NCBI GenBank assembly: GCA_902791215.1
Contig: CADAUZ010000014.1
Location: 1-58,599 of the forward strand
Direction of reading: 5' to 3'
DNA: 58,599 bases
Origin: Oscillospiraceae bacterium
GTDB lineage: Bacteria > Bacillota > Clostridia > Oscillospirales > Oscillospiraceae
Part shown: one piece after another, positions 46,378-55,367 of the stretch
Layout: every line of letters begins with the position of its first letter
Numbering within the stretch: position 1 is the first letter of the stretch
Notes under the pieces: generated by a model
Database searches by the model: none
What the model was told of the DNA's origin: nothing
The model's input: the letters and a program-made list of their open reading frames with translations, nothing else
Position numbers and translations under genes: made by a program

Positions 46378-48279
46378 ATGAAAAAGTATCTTGCGTTGAT
46401 CCTCATATTGCTAATGGCTTTCGGCACATTTCCTGTGGAGGCGTCAGCCGACGCCGCTGTCCATGGCAAGGTTGCGGAGATCGATACATATGGTCAGGCA
46501 CTGTTGGACATCACCAAGGAGGATTTCAAAAAAGCGGGGTTCGATCCGGGAGATATCGTCACTGTGACCTGCGGCAGCTATACCGGCAGCATGCCCTGCT
46601 TCACCGGCTACTATGCGGATCGCGGATAGTGTATGCTGCGTGTCAATCCGTATCTGCCCAATATCACGTTATGCATCAATTACGGCGATTTTGCGAAAAT
46701 CGCGGGGATCGGCGCGGGCGATAACGTGGACATCACGCTCAAGGAGAAGGGCGGTGCGCTGGAGCTTCAGGAAATCAACGATCTGACTTACAGCGATGAC
46801 CGGGCCGACAGCCCGTCCGATGCGACGTTTGCCAATTTCCGGCCCATCGTGGAGGGAAAGCTGTACCGCAGCGCGTCTCCTGTGGACAACACGATCAAGC
46901 GCGCGCGATACGCCGATGCCCTGATCCGGGAGGCGGGCGTTCAGACGGTCATGAACCTCAACAATACACCTGAGGAAGTCGCCGCATGTCTGGCTGCGGA
47001 AGACTTTGCTTCCCCCTGGTACAGAGCGTTATATGAAGCGGGAAAGGTTATCGCTCTGGGAATGGTGATTGATTTCTCCTCGGAAGAATTTGGGGCGGGC
47101 ATCGCAGAAGGCTTTACCTTCCTCGCCCAAGGGGATACGCCCTATCTCGTGCACTGTCTGGAGGGAAAGGACCGCGCCGGATTCGCGGCCATGGTGCTGG
47201 AAGCATTGATGGGCTGGCGTGAGGAAGAGATCGTGGCTGATTATATGCGCAGCTACACCAACTATTACGGCATTGAACCCGGTACCGAAAAATACGAACT
47301 GATCGTGGAAAAGAACATAGAGGAGATGCTGTGCATCCTGGCGGGTCTGGAGTCCGGCGCATCCCTTGCCGGAACGGATCTGCGGGCCGCGGCAGAAGCC
47401 TATCTGCTCAGCCACGGCATGGCGGAGCAAAGTCTGACGCAGCTTGAAGACAAGCTTGCTTTAAGCGCTCCCGCCCCTGCGAAAGACGCAGAGGAAGCGC
47501 AGCTGATCAAAGATATCATTTTATACTACGGATGTCACGGCGAAGCGGCAGAGGAAGAAATCCATGATCTTCTTGCGGCCTTGAAAGAAGCAGACGCAGA
47601 TCAGGGAACGCTTTGGGAAAGCATCGTGGATTACTGGAGGTATGTCAATACGGACCTCGTGATCAACACGAAAACGCTGCCCGAAAATCTTCCGAAGGAC
47701 GGCAGCCTTGCCCTCGTGATTTTGGGCGCGGCGCTCAATGCCGACGGCAGTATGCGCGAGGAGCTGATCGGACGGCTGCAAGTCGGCCTTGCCTGTGCCG
47801 GGCAATATCCGAACGCCTATGTTGTCTGTACCGGAGGCGGAACGGCAAAGGAGAACAAGGATGTTACGGAGGCGGGACAGATGGGAGCCTGGCTGCTGGA
47901 GCACGGTCTGGAAAAAGACAGGCTGATTTTGGAGGATCAGTCCCTGTCCACAATCGAAAACGCACAGTACACGCTGGACATCCTCCACAGGGATTACCCG
48001 CAGGTCACCTCCCTTGCAATCGTCAGCAGCGACTATCACGCCGCAAGAGGCGCGCTTCTGTTTGAGACCGCTTCGCTCATGGCAAAACACGAAATTCGGG
48101 TCGTTTCAAACTGCGCTTCTCCCGCTCCGGACAAGGCGTATACGGGCGACTATCTCCGCGGATGGCAGATGTATAATATGCTGCAGCTGATCGGGGAAGA
48201 GGAGCTGGCACGGCAGTATTTGCATGACCGCGAAAACTTCCCGACACCGGCGCTGTATGAGCAGGCCGAGGCAGCATAA
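46378..48279 (+). pseudogene. Secreted tyrosine phosphatase-DUF218 fusion interrupted by an amber codon
   Basis: One frame, 633 codons, with a TAG at codon 84 (46627-46629). Parts in order: a signal peptide (MKKYLALILILLMAFGTFPV, then EASA), a small beta domain (about 25-135) that is cut by the TAG yet continues in frame with matching sequence (CFTGYYADRG, stop, CMLRVNPYLPNITLCINYGDF), a dual-specificity-type phosphatase (about 155-300: FRPIVEGKLYRSASPVDN, with the CX5R loop HCLEGKDRAG, catalytic cysteine near 260), and a DUF218/YdcF-like domain (about 440-590: LALVILGAALNADG, VVCTGGGTAKEN, SLSTIENAQYT). Because sequence on both sides is well kept, the stop is recent, an error, or read through. 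Starting at an internal codon (46633) would lose the signal peptide. Substrate unknown. Confidence 0.8.
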
Positions 48280-48427
48280 GAAAAAACGCGCTCCGGCGGC
48301 GCTGTTTTCGGCTGTTTTCATATATTTGATGCTGTTTTTTCCGCACCTGTCTTCAGGTAAAGTCTGAGAACAACATACGAACTGTCGCAAAGGCACAGGC
48401 CTATAATATTGCAATCCGTATAACAAA

Positions 48428-48659
48428 GGCGCTGTGAAAAAAGTCCCCTTCATCAAGAACACAGTAATATCAACACCGTAGGGGCCGACGCCCCCGGCGG
48501 CCCGGCAGAGAGAATCCTGAATAACACATTGACCCCCGGCGAATCCGTAACACTGTACGTTTTCGCCGGGGGGGCTTTCTGCTTTATTTTTGGACTGTAC
48601 CGCTCGGGCCGCCGGGGGCGTCGGCCCCTACACTGTCAATTGACTTTTTTCACAGCGCC
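48428..48659. repeat. 232-bp nested inverted-repeat element
   Basis: Outer ends GGCGCTGTGAAAAAAGTC (48428-48445) and GACTTTTTTCACAGCGCC (48642-48659) are perfect 18-bp inverted repeats. Inside, a 27-bp perfect pair at 48478-48504 and 48605-48631 (starting GTAGGGGCCGACGCCCCCGG) and a third pair CCCCCGGCGAA / TTCGCCGGGGG near 48533 and 48562 make a three-tier cruciform. No coding frame. It lies between the convergent phosphatase-DUF218 and dmsB genes, 14 bases from the dmsB stop, and could end both messages. The remaining gap (48280-48427) shows nothing recognisable. Confidence 0.85.
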
Positions 48660-48673
48660 CCTTTTGTTTGTAT

Positions 48674-49261
48674 TTACGGTTCTTTTTCCTCAAACTCCGC
48701 AGAGGAAGCAAACCTGCTGGGCTTGATGAAGAAGTTCGGGCCGGTGCCGCCGTCAGGGAAGCAGGGCAGCTCGGTGACCAGATCATCGCCGTACTGGGCC
48801 TTGAGCTCTTCGATGGGGCCGAACTTTAAGGCGCGCATCATGCAGCTCGTGACGCAGGCGGGCTCTTCACCCTTGCGGATGAGCTCGATGCAGCCGTTGC
48901 ACTTGCCGACCTCTTCCCGCTCGGGGATGAAGACCGGGTGGCCGTAGGGACATGCCTTGACGCACATCTGGCACATCTCGCCGAGGCACTTGATGTTGGC
49001 GTCGTGGCAGACAAGGCCGGTCTCCTCATCCTTGACGGTGCGCTTGGTGGGGCAGGCCGCCACACAGGCGGGATTGTCGCAGTGGTTGCAGGTGGTCGCC
49101 AGGTGGTAGATGCCGGGGTTGGGGTACTCGCCGGTCTCGAAGGTCCTCACCTTGCGGTAGAGAGTGCCGACATCGAGCCGGTTTTTATCTTTGCATGCGA
49201 TCTGGCAGGTGTGGCAGCCGGCGCACACGGTCTGATCGAAATAGAATCCATACTGTGCCAT
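48674..49261 (-). CDS. dmsB: DMSO reductase-type iron-sulfur subunit (DmsB)
   Basis: The electron-transfer subunit of a molybdopterin oxidoreductase. 195 residues with four [4Fe-4S] motifs: CAGCHTCQIAC, CNHCDNPACVAACP, CLGEMCQMCVKACPYG and CNGCIELIRKGEEPACVTSC. It passes electrons to the catalytic subunit encoded 19 bases upstream. No signal of its own is needed, since DmsB is carried through the Tat system with DmsA. The usual next gene, the membrane anchor dmsC, is absent; a palindromic element follows instead. The electron donor is therefore unclear. Confidence 0.95.
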   Translation of the reverse strand: MAQYGFYFDQTVCAGCHTCQIACKDKNRLDVGTLYRKVRTFETGEYPNPGIYHLATTCNHCDNPACVAACPTKRTVKDEETGLVCHDANIKCLGEMCQMCVKACPYGHPVFIPEREEVGKCNGCIELIRKGEEPACVTSCMMRALKFGPIEELKAQYGDDLVTELPCFPDGGTGPNFFIKPSRFASSAEFEEKEP

Positions 49262-49280
49262 GTGTTTACCTCCTCACTGT

Positions 49281-51968
49281 TCACTCAAACAGGATCGTCT
49301 GGGGCACGTCCTTGTCGTCGGGGATGGTCTCGTCGAACTTCGCCACTTCCACGTTCAGCGTGTTGTAGCCGCTGCAGCCCAGGCCGCGGGCGACCTGACC
49401 GGTGATGTAGTTCTCCGAGCCGCTCTGGTCGATGCCGGTCTTCTCATCCACGCGGATCCACGGACCGTGGGGCAGGCCCACCACGCCGGGCATCAGGCGT
49501 CCGGTCACATAGGCCTTGCGCAGGGTCTCGCCGTACTTGGAGGAAATCTTGACCGTGTCGCCGTCGGCGATGCCGCGCTCTTCGGCGTCCTTCTTTGCAA
49601 GGAACACCGGGTTCGGGCAGGCTTCACGCAGCCAGGGGACGTTGTCGAAGATGGAGTGGGAACGGCGCTGGTAGTGGGGGTTGATGCACTGGAGCGGGAA
49701 CTCCGTCTTCTCGCCGCCGATCTTGCGGTCGACAAAGGCGTCCTGGTAGCCCTGGGTGGGAACGCGGTACTTCGGGATGGCGCTGTACTCCTCTTCGGAG
49801 TAGCCCTGGGAGTTCAGGATATCGGCCCAGGCCTGGCAGGCAAATTCGATCTTGCCGGAGGTGGTGGTGAGGGGATGGCCTTCGGGATCGTCGCGGAAAT
49901 CCTTCTTGTGGATGAAGCCGAAGTTATCGCCGATGTGGCGGTCAACGCGGTACAGGCCGTCCTCCATATACTTGGCGATGGGGACGCGGCCCTCCTGCGG
50001 CTGACCCTCGACGCCCCACTCCTTGATATCGTCCTCGGTGATGGAGACGAGGTTTTCCCAGCTCTCGCCGTCTTCCTTGATGACGGTGCTGGTGGCGACG
50101 GCGTTGAAGAGTTGCTGCTTTGCGGAGACAGTGCCCCACATCTCGGGCGCAAGGCCGAACTTCTCGCCGATGGTCATCATGGCCTCGGCGTCGCTCTTGG
50201 CCTCATAGAAGGGTTCGAGCATGCCGCGGTTAATGAGCAGGATGTCGCGGTTCATGTAGCCTTCCCAGACGTAAGCGCCCTCGCGCTCCCAGTCGGTGGT
50301 GATGGGCAGGACGATGTCCGCATACTTGTTGGTGGCAGTGAGGAAGTGGCCCTGGCCGACCACAAACTCCACCGAGCGCATGGCCTCGACGCCTTCCTTG
50401 GCACCCTCGCAGGTGGTGAGTTTGGCCTTGTTGGTGGTCCAGATCATCTTGATGGGGGCGGTGATGTACTCGACCCGCTTGCTCAGGTCATAGCCCGCGA
50501 CCAGGTCCTTCCAGCCGTCGGGACCTGCGTCGTTGAGGCCGGTGAAAATGCCGGTGGGGTTGAAGGCCTCGCCCTTGACGGCCTTCCAGATCTGGTTGTC
50601 GCAGATGGGCGTGGCGGCGCCGGTGCCGCCGGTCGCGCCGGAGGGGCCGCCGGAGCCGGCCTTGACGAGACGGGGGCCGAAGTTGTTGGTGTGGTTCCAG
50701 GCGGTGGGGCCGACAGAATTGCCGCTCTTGCCGATGTGGCCGCCCATGGCGCCGAGGGCGATGGCGGTCTGCGGGAGCTGCTCGGTGTCATAGGTACGGG
50801 CAGAAGCCCAGGAGGACAGGAGTGCCACGTTGTTGTCCTTGCCGAGGATGCACGCGACCTCGCGCAGGGTTTCGGCGGGGATGCCGGTGATCTCCTCGGC
50901 CCACTCGGGGGTCTTGGGGACGCCGTCGTACTCGCCGCGCAGGTAGTCGAAGTAGTTCTCGTCGCTCTTTACATCGGCGGGCATGTGATCCTTGTCCTGA
51001 CCGACGCAGCAGCGATCCAGGAAGTCCCAGTCGATGAGGGAGCCGTCTTTGTCCTCCTCAAGCATCACGTAGGACATGGCCATCATGGCGGCCATATCGG
51101 TGCCGGGACGGATGGGAATCCACTTGGCGTCCAGGATGGCGGAGGTATCGGTGTAGATGGGGTCGAAGATGATGAACTTGACGCCCGCGTTTTTCCAGGC
51201 GACGGCGTAGTTGGTGGCGTTGCCGAGGGCCGCCCAGGCGGGGTTATAGCCGAAGGCCACCACATAGTCGCAGTTCATGAAGTCGAGGCGGTCGTTGTTG
51301 CAGTCATAGTAGTTGCAGCCGTCGCCCCAGCCCAGCACGCCGGGCGCAAACCAGGTGCCCCAGGAGCTGGTGGTCCAGGAATTGAGGTAGTTGATGTTCA
51401 GCTTGTTGAGAAGGCTGGAACATCCTCCGCCGAAGGTGAGGATGGCGTTGTCGCCGTAGGTGGAATTGATGCGCTCCAGCTCGTCGTGGATGTAGGTCGC
51501 GGCCTCATCCCAGGAGATGCGCTCCCACTCGTCCTGGCCTCTGAGCTCGGGATTGCGGTCATCGGGGCTCCAGTGCTTGCGCTTCATTGGGTATTTCAGG
51601 CGATCCAGACCCCTCGCCTGATACTGCTGGGAAAAGCCGCGCAGGCAGGCGCGCTGCTGACGGTTGACCTCGTCGTCAGAGTTGAAGTTGTCGGTACCCT
51701 GGCGCAGGATGACGCCGTCCTTGACATAGGCGCGGACAAGACACTTGCCGCCGCAGTTGTGCCAGCAGGGCGCGGCGACCCATTTGCCGCCCTCGGCGAC
51801 ATCGTTGACGACCGGGGCGCCGGCGGGAGCAGTCCCCTCGGCCGCGACGCTCAGGCGGTTTTCGCCTCCGCCGACGATGCTGAGACCGGCAGCCGCCGCA
51901 GTGGCCGCGACAGTGCCCTTCAGGAAATCGCGGCGGCTGAATTTCGCATTCAGAACGACTTCAATCAT
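49281..51968 (-). CDS. dmsA: DMSO reductase-type molybdopterin catalytic subunit (DmsA-like)
   Basis: An 895-residue Mo-bis-MGD enzyme of the DMSO reductase family, exported folded. R12-R13 of the Tat motif SRRDFLKG are followed by a hydrophobic stretch. The [4Fe-4S] motif is CWHNCGGKC plus CLRG further on. Cofactor contacts are seen in CDYVVAFGYNPAWAALGN, PIRPGTDMAAMMAMSYV, GAMGGHIGKSGNSVGPTAWNH and, near the end, NPHYQRRSHSIFDNVPWL with PHGPWIRVDEKTG. Subgroup is closest to DmsA; reduction of DMSO, TMAO or another oxide is possible. I chose the ATG at 51968 over 51974 because AGGAG is nine bases upstream. Overlaps the torD stop by eight bases. Confidence 0.93.
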   Translation of the reverse strand: MIEVVLNAKFSRRDFLKGTVAATAAAAGLSIVGGGENRLSVAAEGTAPAGAPVVNDVAEGGKWVAAPCWHNCGGKCLVRAYVKDGVILRQGTDNFNSDDEVNRQQRACLRGFSQQYQARGLDRLKYPMKRKHWSPDDRNPELRGQDEWERISWDEAATYIHDELERINSTYGDNAILTFGGGCSSLLNKLNINYLNSWTTSSWGTWFAPGVLGWGDGCNYYDCNNDRLDFMNCDYVVAFGYNPAWAALGNATNYAVAWKNAGVKFIIFDPIYTDTSAILDAKWIPIRPGTDMAAMMAMSYVMLEEDKDGSLIDWDFLDRCCVGQDKDHMPADVKSDENYFDYLRGEYDGVPKTPEWAEEITGIPAETLREVACILGKDNNVALLSSWASARTYDTEQLPQTAIALGAMGGHIGKSGNSVGPTAWNHTNNFGPRLVKAGSGGPSGATGGTGAATPICDNQIWKAVKGEAFNPTGIFTGLNDAGPDGWKDLVAGYDLSKRVEYITAPIKMIWTTNKAKLTTCEGAKEGVEAMRSVEFVVGQGHFLTATNKYADIVLPITTDWEREGAYVWEGYMNRDILLINRGMLEPFYEAKSDAEAMMTIGEKFGLAPEMWGTVSAKQQLFNAVATSTVIKEDGESWENLVSITEDDIKEWGVEGQPQEGRVPIAKYMEDGLYRVDRHIGDNFGFIHKKDFRDDPEGHPLTTTSGKIEFACQAWADILNSQGYSEEEYSAIPKYRVPTQGYQDAFVDRKIGGEKTEFPLQCINPHYQRRSHSIFDNVPWLREACPNPVFLAKKDAEERGIADGDTVKISSKYGETLRKAYVTGRLMPGVVGLPHGPWIRVDEKTGIDQSGSENYITGQVARGLGCSGYNTLNVEVAKFDETIPDDKDVPQTILFE

Positions 51969-52659
51969 GTGCATGTACTCCTTCCGAAAGTAAGTCGTTT
52001 ACGGTTTCCAGGTCTTTTTTCAAAAAGCTGTCCAGGATGTGCGCAAGCTGAGGGTAGAAACGGCCCTCCGTTTTGTCCAGTCTCTCCACCAGCTTCGGCA
52101 CCCAGAGCAGCAGGTGCTCCGTGAGAAAATCCCGCGCCCCGCGCAGGGTCAGGTTCAGCGTGTCCGTATCACCGGATGCAAAGGCGTCGGCCGCGCGCCG
52201 CGCAAGCTCCGCCATGAAGCCGAGCTCCAGAGCCAGGCTGTCGTCCGCCACCCGGGGGTATTCCTCCGGCAGCAGGCCGAAGCGGCGGTAACATTCGCGC
52301 ACCTTCAGGGTGCTCTCCTGAAAAAGCATGCCCTCCTCCCCCAGATAGACCGACTCCCAGGGCGGCGCGTCCATCTCCAGGGGGCCGACGAACAGGCGCG
52401 TATACTCGTCGCGCAGGTTCTCGGTGCAGTCCGGCGCCTCAGCTTCTGCGCGCAGGCGAACAAGATATTCGGGCACCCTTTCGAGCGTCCCGCCACCCAG
52501 CAGGGCAAAGCTCTCGCCCGTGTGCGCCGCCGTCAGCAGGTCGAGAAACGCCCGGTCCGGCTCACGCCCGAAGGCTTTGTAGAGAAGCTGATAGAGAAAG
52601 TTCCGGTTCAGGAGCAGCAGTTCAACAGCTTCGTTTCTTTCGATAATACCCACCTCCAT
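51961..52659 (-). CDS. TorD/DmsD-family molybdoenzyme chaperone
   Basis: A 232-residue all-helical protein of the TorD family. These bind the Tat leader of their partner and help load molybdenum cofactor before export. Typical signs: LLLLNRNFLYQLLYKAFGREPD, the central EYTRLFVGPLEMDAPPWESVYL, and ADDSLALELGFMAELARRA with the late LPKLVERL-like helix WVPKLVERL. Its stop overlaps the dmsA start, so it is translated just before its client. The start is uncertain: the ATG at 52659 has no ribosome site, and a perfect GGAGGTGG begins inside its second codon, as if initiation were at an ATT or ATC shortly after. Longer frames upstream look non-coding. Confidence 0.88.
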   Translation of the reverse strand: MEVGIIERNEAVELLLLNRNFLYQLLYKAFGREPDRAFLDLLTAAHTGESFALLGGGTLERVPEYLVRLRAEAEAPDCTENLRDEYTRLFVGPLEMDAPPWESVYLGEEGMLFQESTLKVRECYRRFGLLPEEYPRVADDSLALELGFMAELARRAADAFASGDTDTLNLTLRGARDFLTEHLLLWVPKLVERLDKTEGRFYPQLAHILDSFLKKDLETVNDLLSEGVHAHD

Positions 52660-52786
52660 AAGAAAAAAAACAAATAAGCGGCATGCAATACCGGGCGGCT
52701 GTTCAGCGCAGGGATGGGATTTGAAAAGATATCCATAGACGAACCTCAAAACTGTTGCGAATGCCGGAAAAACACGGTACAATCAT

Positions 52787-52930
52787 TTAAGGCAACACCG
52801 CACAATACGCCTGCGGCATCTTCCGGAAAACTTGTGCCCTGATTTCGTCACTTTTTCTTGAGGTACACAAAGTACATCTGCGAAAAAGTGCCATCATCAG
52901 AACCCAAATTTTCTCGGAATCTGCTCTTGC
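52787..52930. repeat. Inverted-repeat element of the 167-bp family, truncated copy
   Basis: Matches the reverse complement of 38495-38661 over 144 bases with about three differences, starting with the same TTAAGGCAACACCGCACAAT. The last 23 bases, including the second terminal repeat, are missing. It lies on the 3' end of moeA and encodes the last residues of that frame. Confidence 0.9.
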
Positions 52931-54149
52931 ACAGCTCCAGGAAGAAGCCCCTCAGAACGGTTCCCGCCTCCACCGGGCCGCTCCCGGCGGGGACGACGGC
53001 GGCAAGGTCACAGCCGATGAGGCTGCTGATCATCACGTTGCCCTGGCCTGAGGAGAGGCGCAGCTTCAAGCTGCCGTCGCTGAAATCGGAATAGCCGCGC
53101 AGAAGGCGGTTTGCGGGGCTGGGCTTTCCGAAGCGCTTAGCCAGCGTGACGGGAAACTCCCGCGTCTCGCAGTCCCGGCGACCGCACAGGCGCCGCAGGG
53201 CGGGCAGGGCCACCGCATAGAAATTCGTGATGGAGGACGCGGGATTGCCCGACAAACCGCACAGCAGCTTCCCGTCGCGCACAGCATAGCAGCAGGCCAT
53301 GCCGGGCTTGAGGTCTACACCGTGCACGAGGATATCCGCGCCGATCCGCTCCATGGCCTGGGGCGTCAAATCGTAATCCCCCACGGACACACCGCCCGTG
53401 GTGATGAGTACGTCACACTCCGAAAGTGCCCGCTCTATGGCATTTGCAATCGCCTCCGCATTGTCCGGGACGCTTCCGTACAGAACGGGCTCCGCCCCAA
53501 GGCCGCCGACCAGCGCCGCCATGCTGTAGCGGTTGGTGTCGTGGATCTTCCCCAGGGGCAGATCGTGGCCCAGCTCGATGAGCTCGCTGCCGGTGGAGAG
53601 GATGCCGATGCGCGGTCGGCGATAGACCAGAGGCTCGGCGATGTTCTGTCCCGCGAGCGAGCCCATAAGCCCCGCGTCGATGCGCTGCCCGCAGGGCGAG
53701 AGCAGTGCTCCCCGCCGGATATCCTCACCCTTGCGGACGATGTTCTCTCCGGGCCGCAGAGGCTTAAAAAGCGTGACCGTGCTGTCGGTAAACTCCGTGC
53801 GTTCGAAGGGGACCACCGCGTCGCCGCCCGGCGGGATCGGCGCCCCGGTCAGGATCTTCGACGCCTGCCCCACGCCCAGCGTGTATGTCGGGGCGCAGGA
53901 GGCCGGGATCTCCTCCATGATATGGAATGTGACCGGGTTTTCCCGGGACGCGTTTACCGTGTCGGCGGCGCGCAGGACATACCCGTCGAAGGGCGAGCGG
54001 TCAAAGGGCGGCACGTCGCTTGAGGCGACAAGTTCCTGGGCGAGAATGCGTCCGGTGCACGCGGCAAGCGGGACCGGTCCCGTCCCAACGGGGCGAATGG
54101 TCTCCAGCAGCAGCTTTTGCGCCTCACGAAATGTCAATTTACTGTTCAT
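52848..54149 (-). CDS. moeA: Molybdopterin molybdenumtransferase, 3' end replaced by a repeat
   Basis: Inserts molybdate into adenylylated molybdopterin, a step needed by the reductase encoded beside it. 433 residues with the family parts: SSDVPPFDRSPFDGYVLRAADT, TGAPIPPGGDAVVPFE, GILSTGSELIELG, DTNRYSMAALVGGLGAEPVLYG, LITTGGVSVGDYDL and GLSGNPASSITNFYAVALPALRRL. The start ATG at 54149 has GGAAGGA upstream. The final 26 or so residues (after GFFLELC) are written by the truncated repeat 52787-52930 and match that element's own frame (SQMYFVYLKKK), so the native C-terminus was replaced on insertion. Domain IV seems almost complete, so the enzyme may still work. Divergent from mobB-mobA. Confidence 0.93.
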   Translation of the reverse strand: MNSKLTFREAQKLLLETIRPVGTGPVPLAACTGRILAQELVASSDVPPFDRSPFDGYVLRAADTVNASRENPVTFHIMEEIPASCAPTYTLGVGQASKILTGAPIPPGGDAVVPFERTEFTDSTVTLFKPLRPGENIVRKGEDIRRGALLSPCGQRIDAGLMGSLAGQNIAEPLVYRRPRIGILSTGSELIELGHDLPLGKIHDTNRYSMAALVGGLGAEPVLYGSVPDNAEAIANAIERALSECDVLITTGGVSVGDYDLTPQAMERIGADILVHGVDLKPGMACCYAVRDGKLLCGLSGNPASSITNFYAVALPALRRLCGRRDCETREFPVTLAKRFGKPSPANRLLRGYSDFSDGSLKLRLSSGQGNVMISSLIGCDLAAVVPAGSGPVEAGTVLRGFFLELCKSRFRENLGSDDGTFSQMYFVYLKKK

Positions 54150-54230
54150 TGTAATCATTCCTTCCATAAGGTGTTGTCAGTTTATCACGGTGTTATGCTC
54201 TTGTAAACTACTTTGAAAGAGAGATCATCC

Positions 54231-55289
54231 ATGAAACAAAGCCCCTGTATTGTCGCCGTTTCCGGCATCAAAAATACCGGCAAAACCCGGCTTATCGAGC
54301 GCCTGCTGCCGGAGCTGACAGCGCACGGCCTGCACACCGCCGTCATCAAGCACGACGGGCACCGCTTCGAGCCTGACCGCCCCGGCACGGACAGCTTCCG
54401 CTTCCTCTCGGCGGGGGCTGTCGGAACCGTTGTCTTTGACGTGGAAAAATACCAGCTTGTGCGCAGAGTGTCCGTCGGCGAGGATGCGCTGATCGCGCAG
54501 TTTCCGGAGGCCGACCTCATTCTGCTCGAGGGCTTCAAGCATTCACGCTTTCCAAAGCTGGAGCTTCTGCGCGCCGGTGTGTCGGAAAAGCCGGTCTGCC
54601 ATCCCGCAGCGAGGCTTGCCTTCGTCTCAGACGCCGAAGCGCCCGAGCCAGGCTTTCCGTGTTTTTCCCCCGACGACACGGAGGCACTGGCCGGTACGCT
54701 CAGGGACTTTGTTTTCTGCGGCTCCGGCTTTTCGGCTATCCTGCTTGCGGGCGGCAAAAGCTCCCGCATGGGAAGCAGCAAGGCGGAGCTGCCCTTTGGC
54801 GGCAAGCGTATGATCGACCATCAGGTGCAGCGTCTTTCTCTGCTCGGCATTGAGGATATCGTGGTCGCGGGGTACGCAGGCGAAGTGAACGGCGCGCGGT
54901 GTGTACCGGACGAGCAGCCGCACCTCGGGCCTCTCGGCGGGCTGAAATCCGGGCTTTCGGCGGCAGAGAACGGCAAATGCCTCGTTTTGAGTGTCGACGC
55001 CCCGCTGGTGCCCTTTGCGGTGCTTTTTGAGCTCATGCGCCGTCACCGTTCCGGCGTCACGGTTGCAGAACATGACGGGCAGATTGAGCCGCTGATCGGC
55101 GTCTACGACCGTTCGCTCGCCGATGCGTGTGACGCGCTTTTGAAGGGAGATCGCACCGGCGTGCGGGGACTGTTTGACCGGGCAGACTTTCAGGCTCTGC
55201 ATTTTGAAGTCGACCCGCTCCTTCTCTCCAACTGCAACACGCCGGAGGAATACGCGCGCATGTGCGCCCTTCAAAACGAGAATATTTAA
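54231..55289 (+). CDS. MobB-MobA fusion, molybdenum cofactor guanylylation
   Basis: Two cofactor genes in one frame. Residues 1 to about 165 are MobB, a GTP-binding partner: P-loop G12-T19 (GIKNTGKT), ADLILLEGFKHSRFPKLEL. From about 172 it is MobA, which attaches GMP to molybdopterin to form the MGD cofactor of DMSO-reductase enzymes: LAGGKSSRMGSSKAELPFGG, PHLGPLGGLKSGL, LVLSVDAPLVPF, QIEPLIGVY. The ATG at 54231 has GAGAGA upstream; an earlier start at 54213 is less likely. The fusion order is the reverse of separate mobA mobB operons. With moeA, torD and dmsAB this makes a compact molybdoenzyme locus. A strong terminator follows. Confidence 0.93.
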   Translation: MKQSPCIVAVSGIKNTGKTRLIERLLPELTAHGLHTAVIKHDGHRFEPDRPGTDSFRFLSAGAVGTVVFDVEKYQLVRRVSVGEDALIAQFPEADLILLEGFKHSRFPKLELLRAGVSEKPVCHPAARLAFVSDAEAPEPGFPCFSPDDTEALAGTLRDFVFCGSGFSAILLAGGKSSRMGSSKAELPFGGKRMIDHQVQRLSLLGIEDIVVAGYAGEVNGARCVPDEQPHLGPLGGLKSGLSAAENGKCLVLSVDAPLVPFAVLFELMRRHRSGVTVAEHDGQIEPLIGVYDRSLADACDALLKGDRTGVRGLFDRADFQALHFEVDPLLLSNCNTPEEYARMCALQNENI

Positions 55290-55326
55290 GATTTCTTTTT
55301 TCTGTACCGGTATCCGTCTGCGGCGC

Positions 55327-55367
55327 AAAAGAGGGGCTGTCCGAAAAAGACAGCCCCTCTTTTATAC
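55327..55367 (+). terminator. Terminator of mobB-mobA
   Basis: AAAAGAGGGGCTGTC at 55327-55341 pairs with GACAGCCCCTCTTTT at 55349-55363, followed by TAT. The A-run in front makes it work from both sides. Confidence 0.9.

Noticed and set aside
46627-46629. Genome-wide amber recoding as the explanation for the TAG
   Set aside because: Other genes here read normally and nothing else in the window hints at recoding; a point mutation or error is simpler, so recoding is only listed as a test.
46203-46724. 173-codon open frame before the phosphatase-DUF218 gene
   Set aside because: Overlaps the signal-peptide frame in another phase, cysteine/arginine-rich, no ribosome site.
49260-52124. 954-codon open frame opposite dmsA
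   Set aside because: Shadow of dmsA third-position bias; Gly/Ala/Val-rich, no domain, starts inside the dmsB-dmsA gap without a ribosome site.
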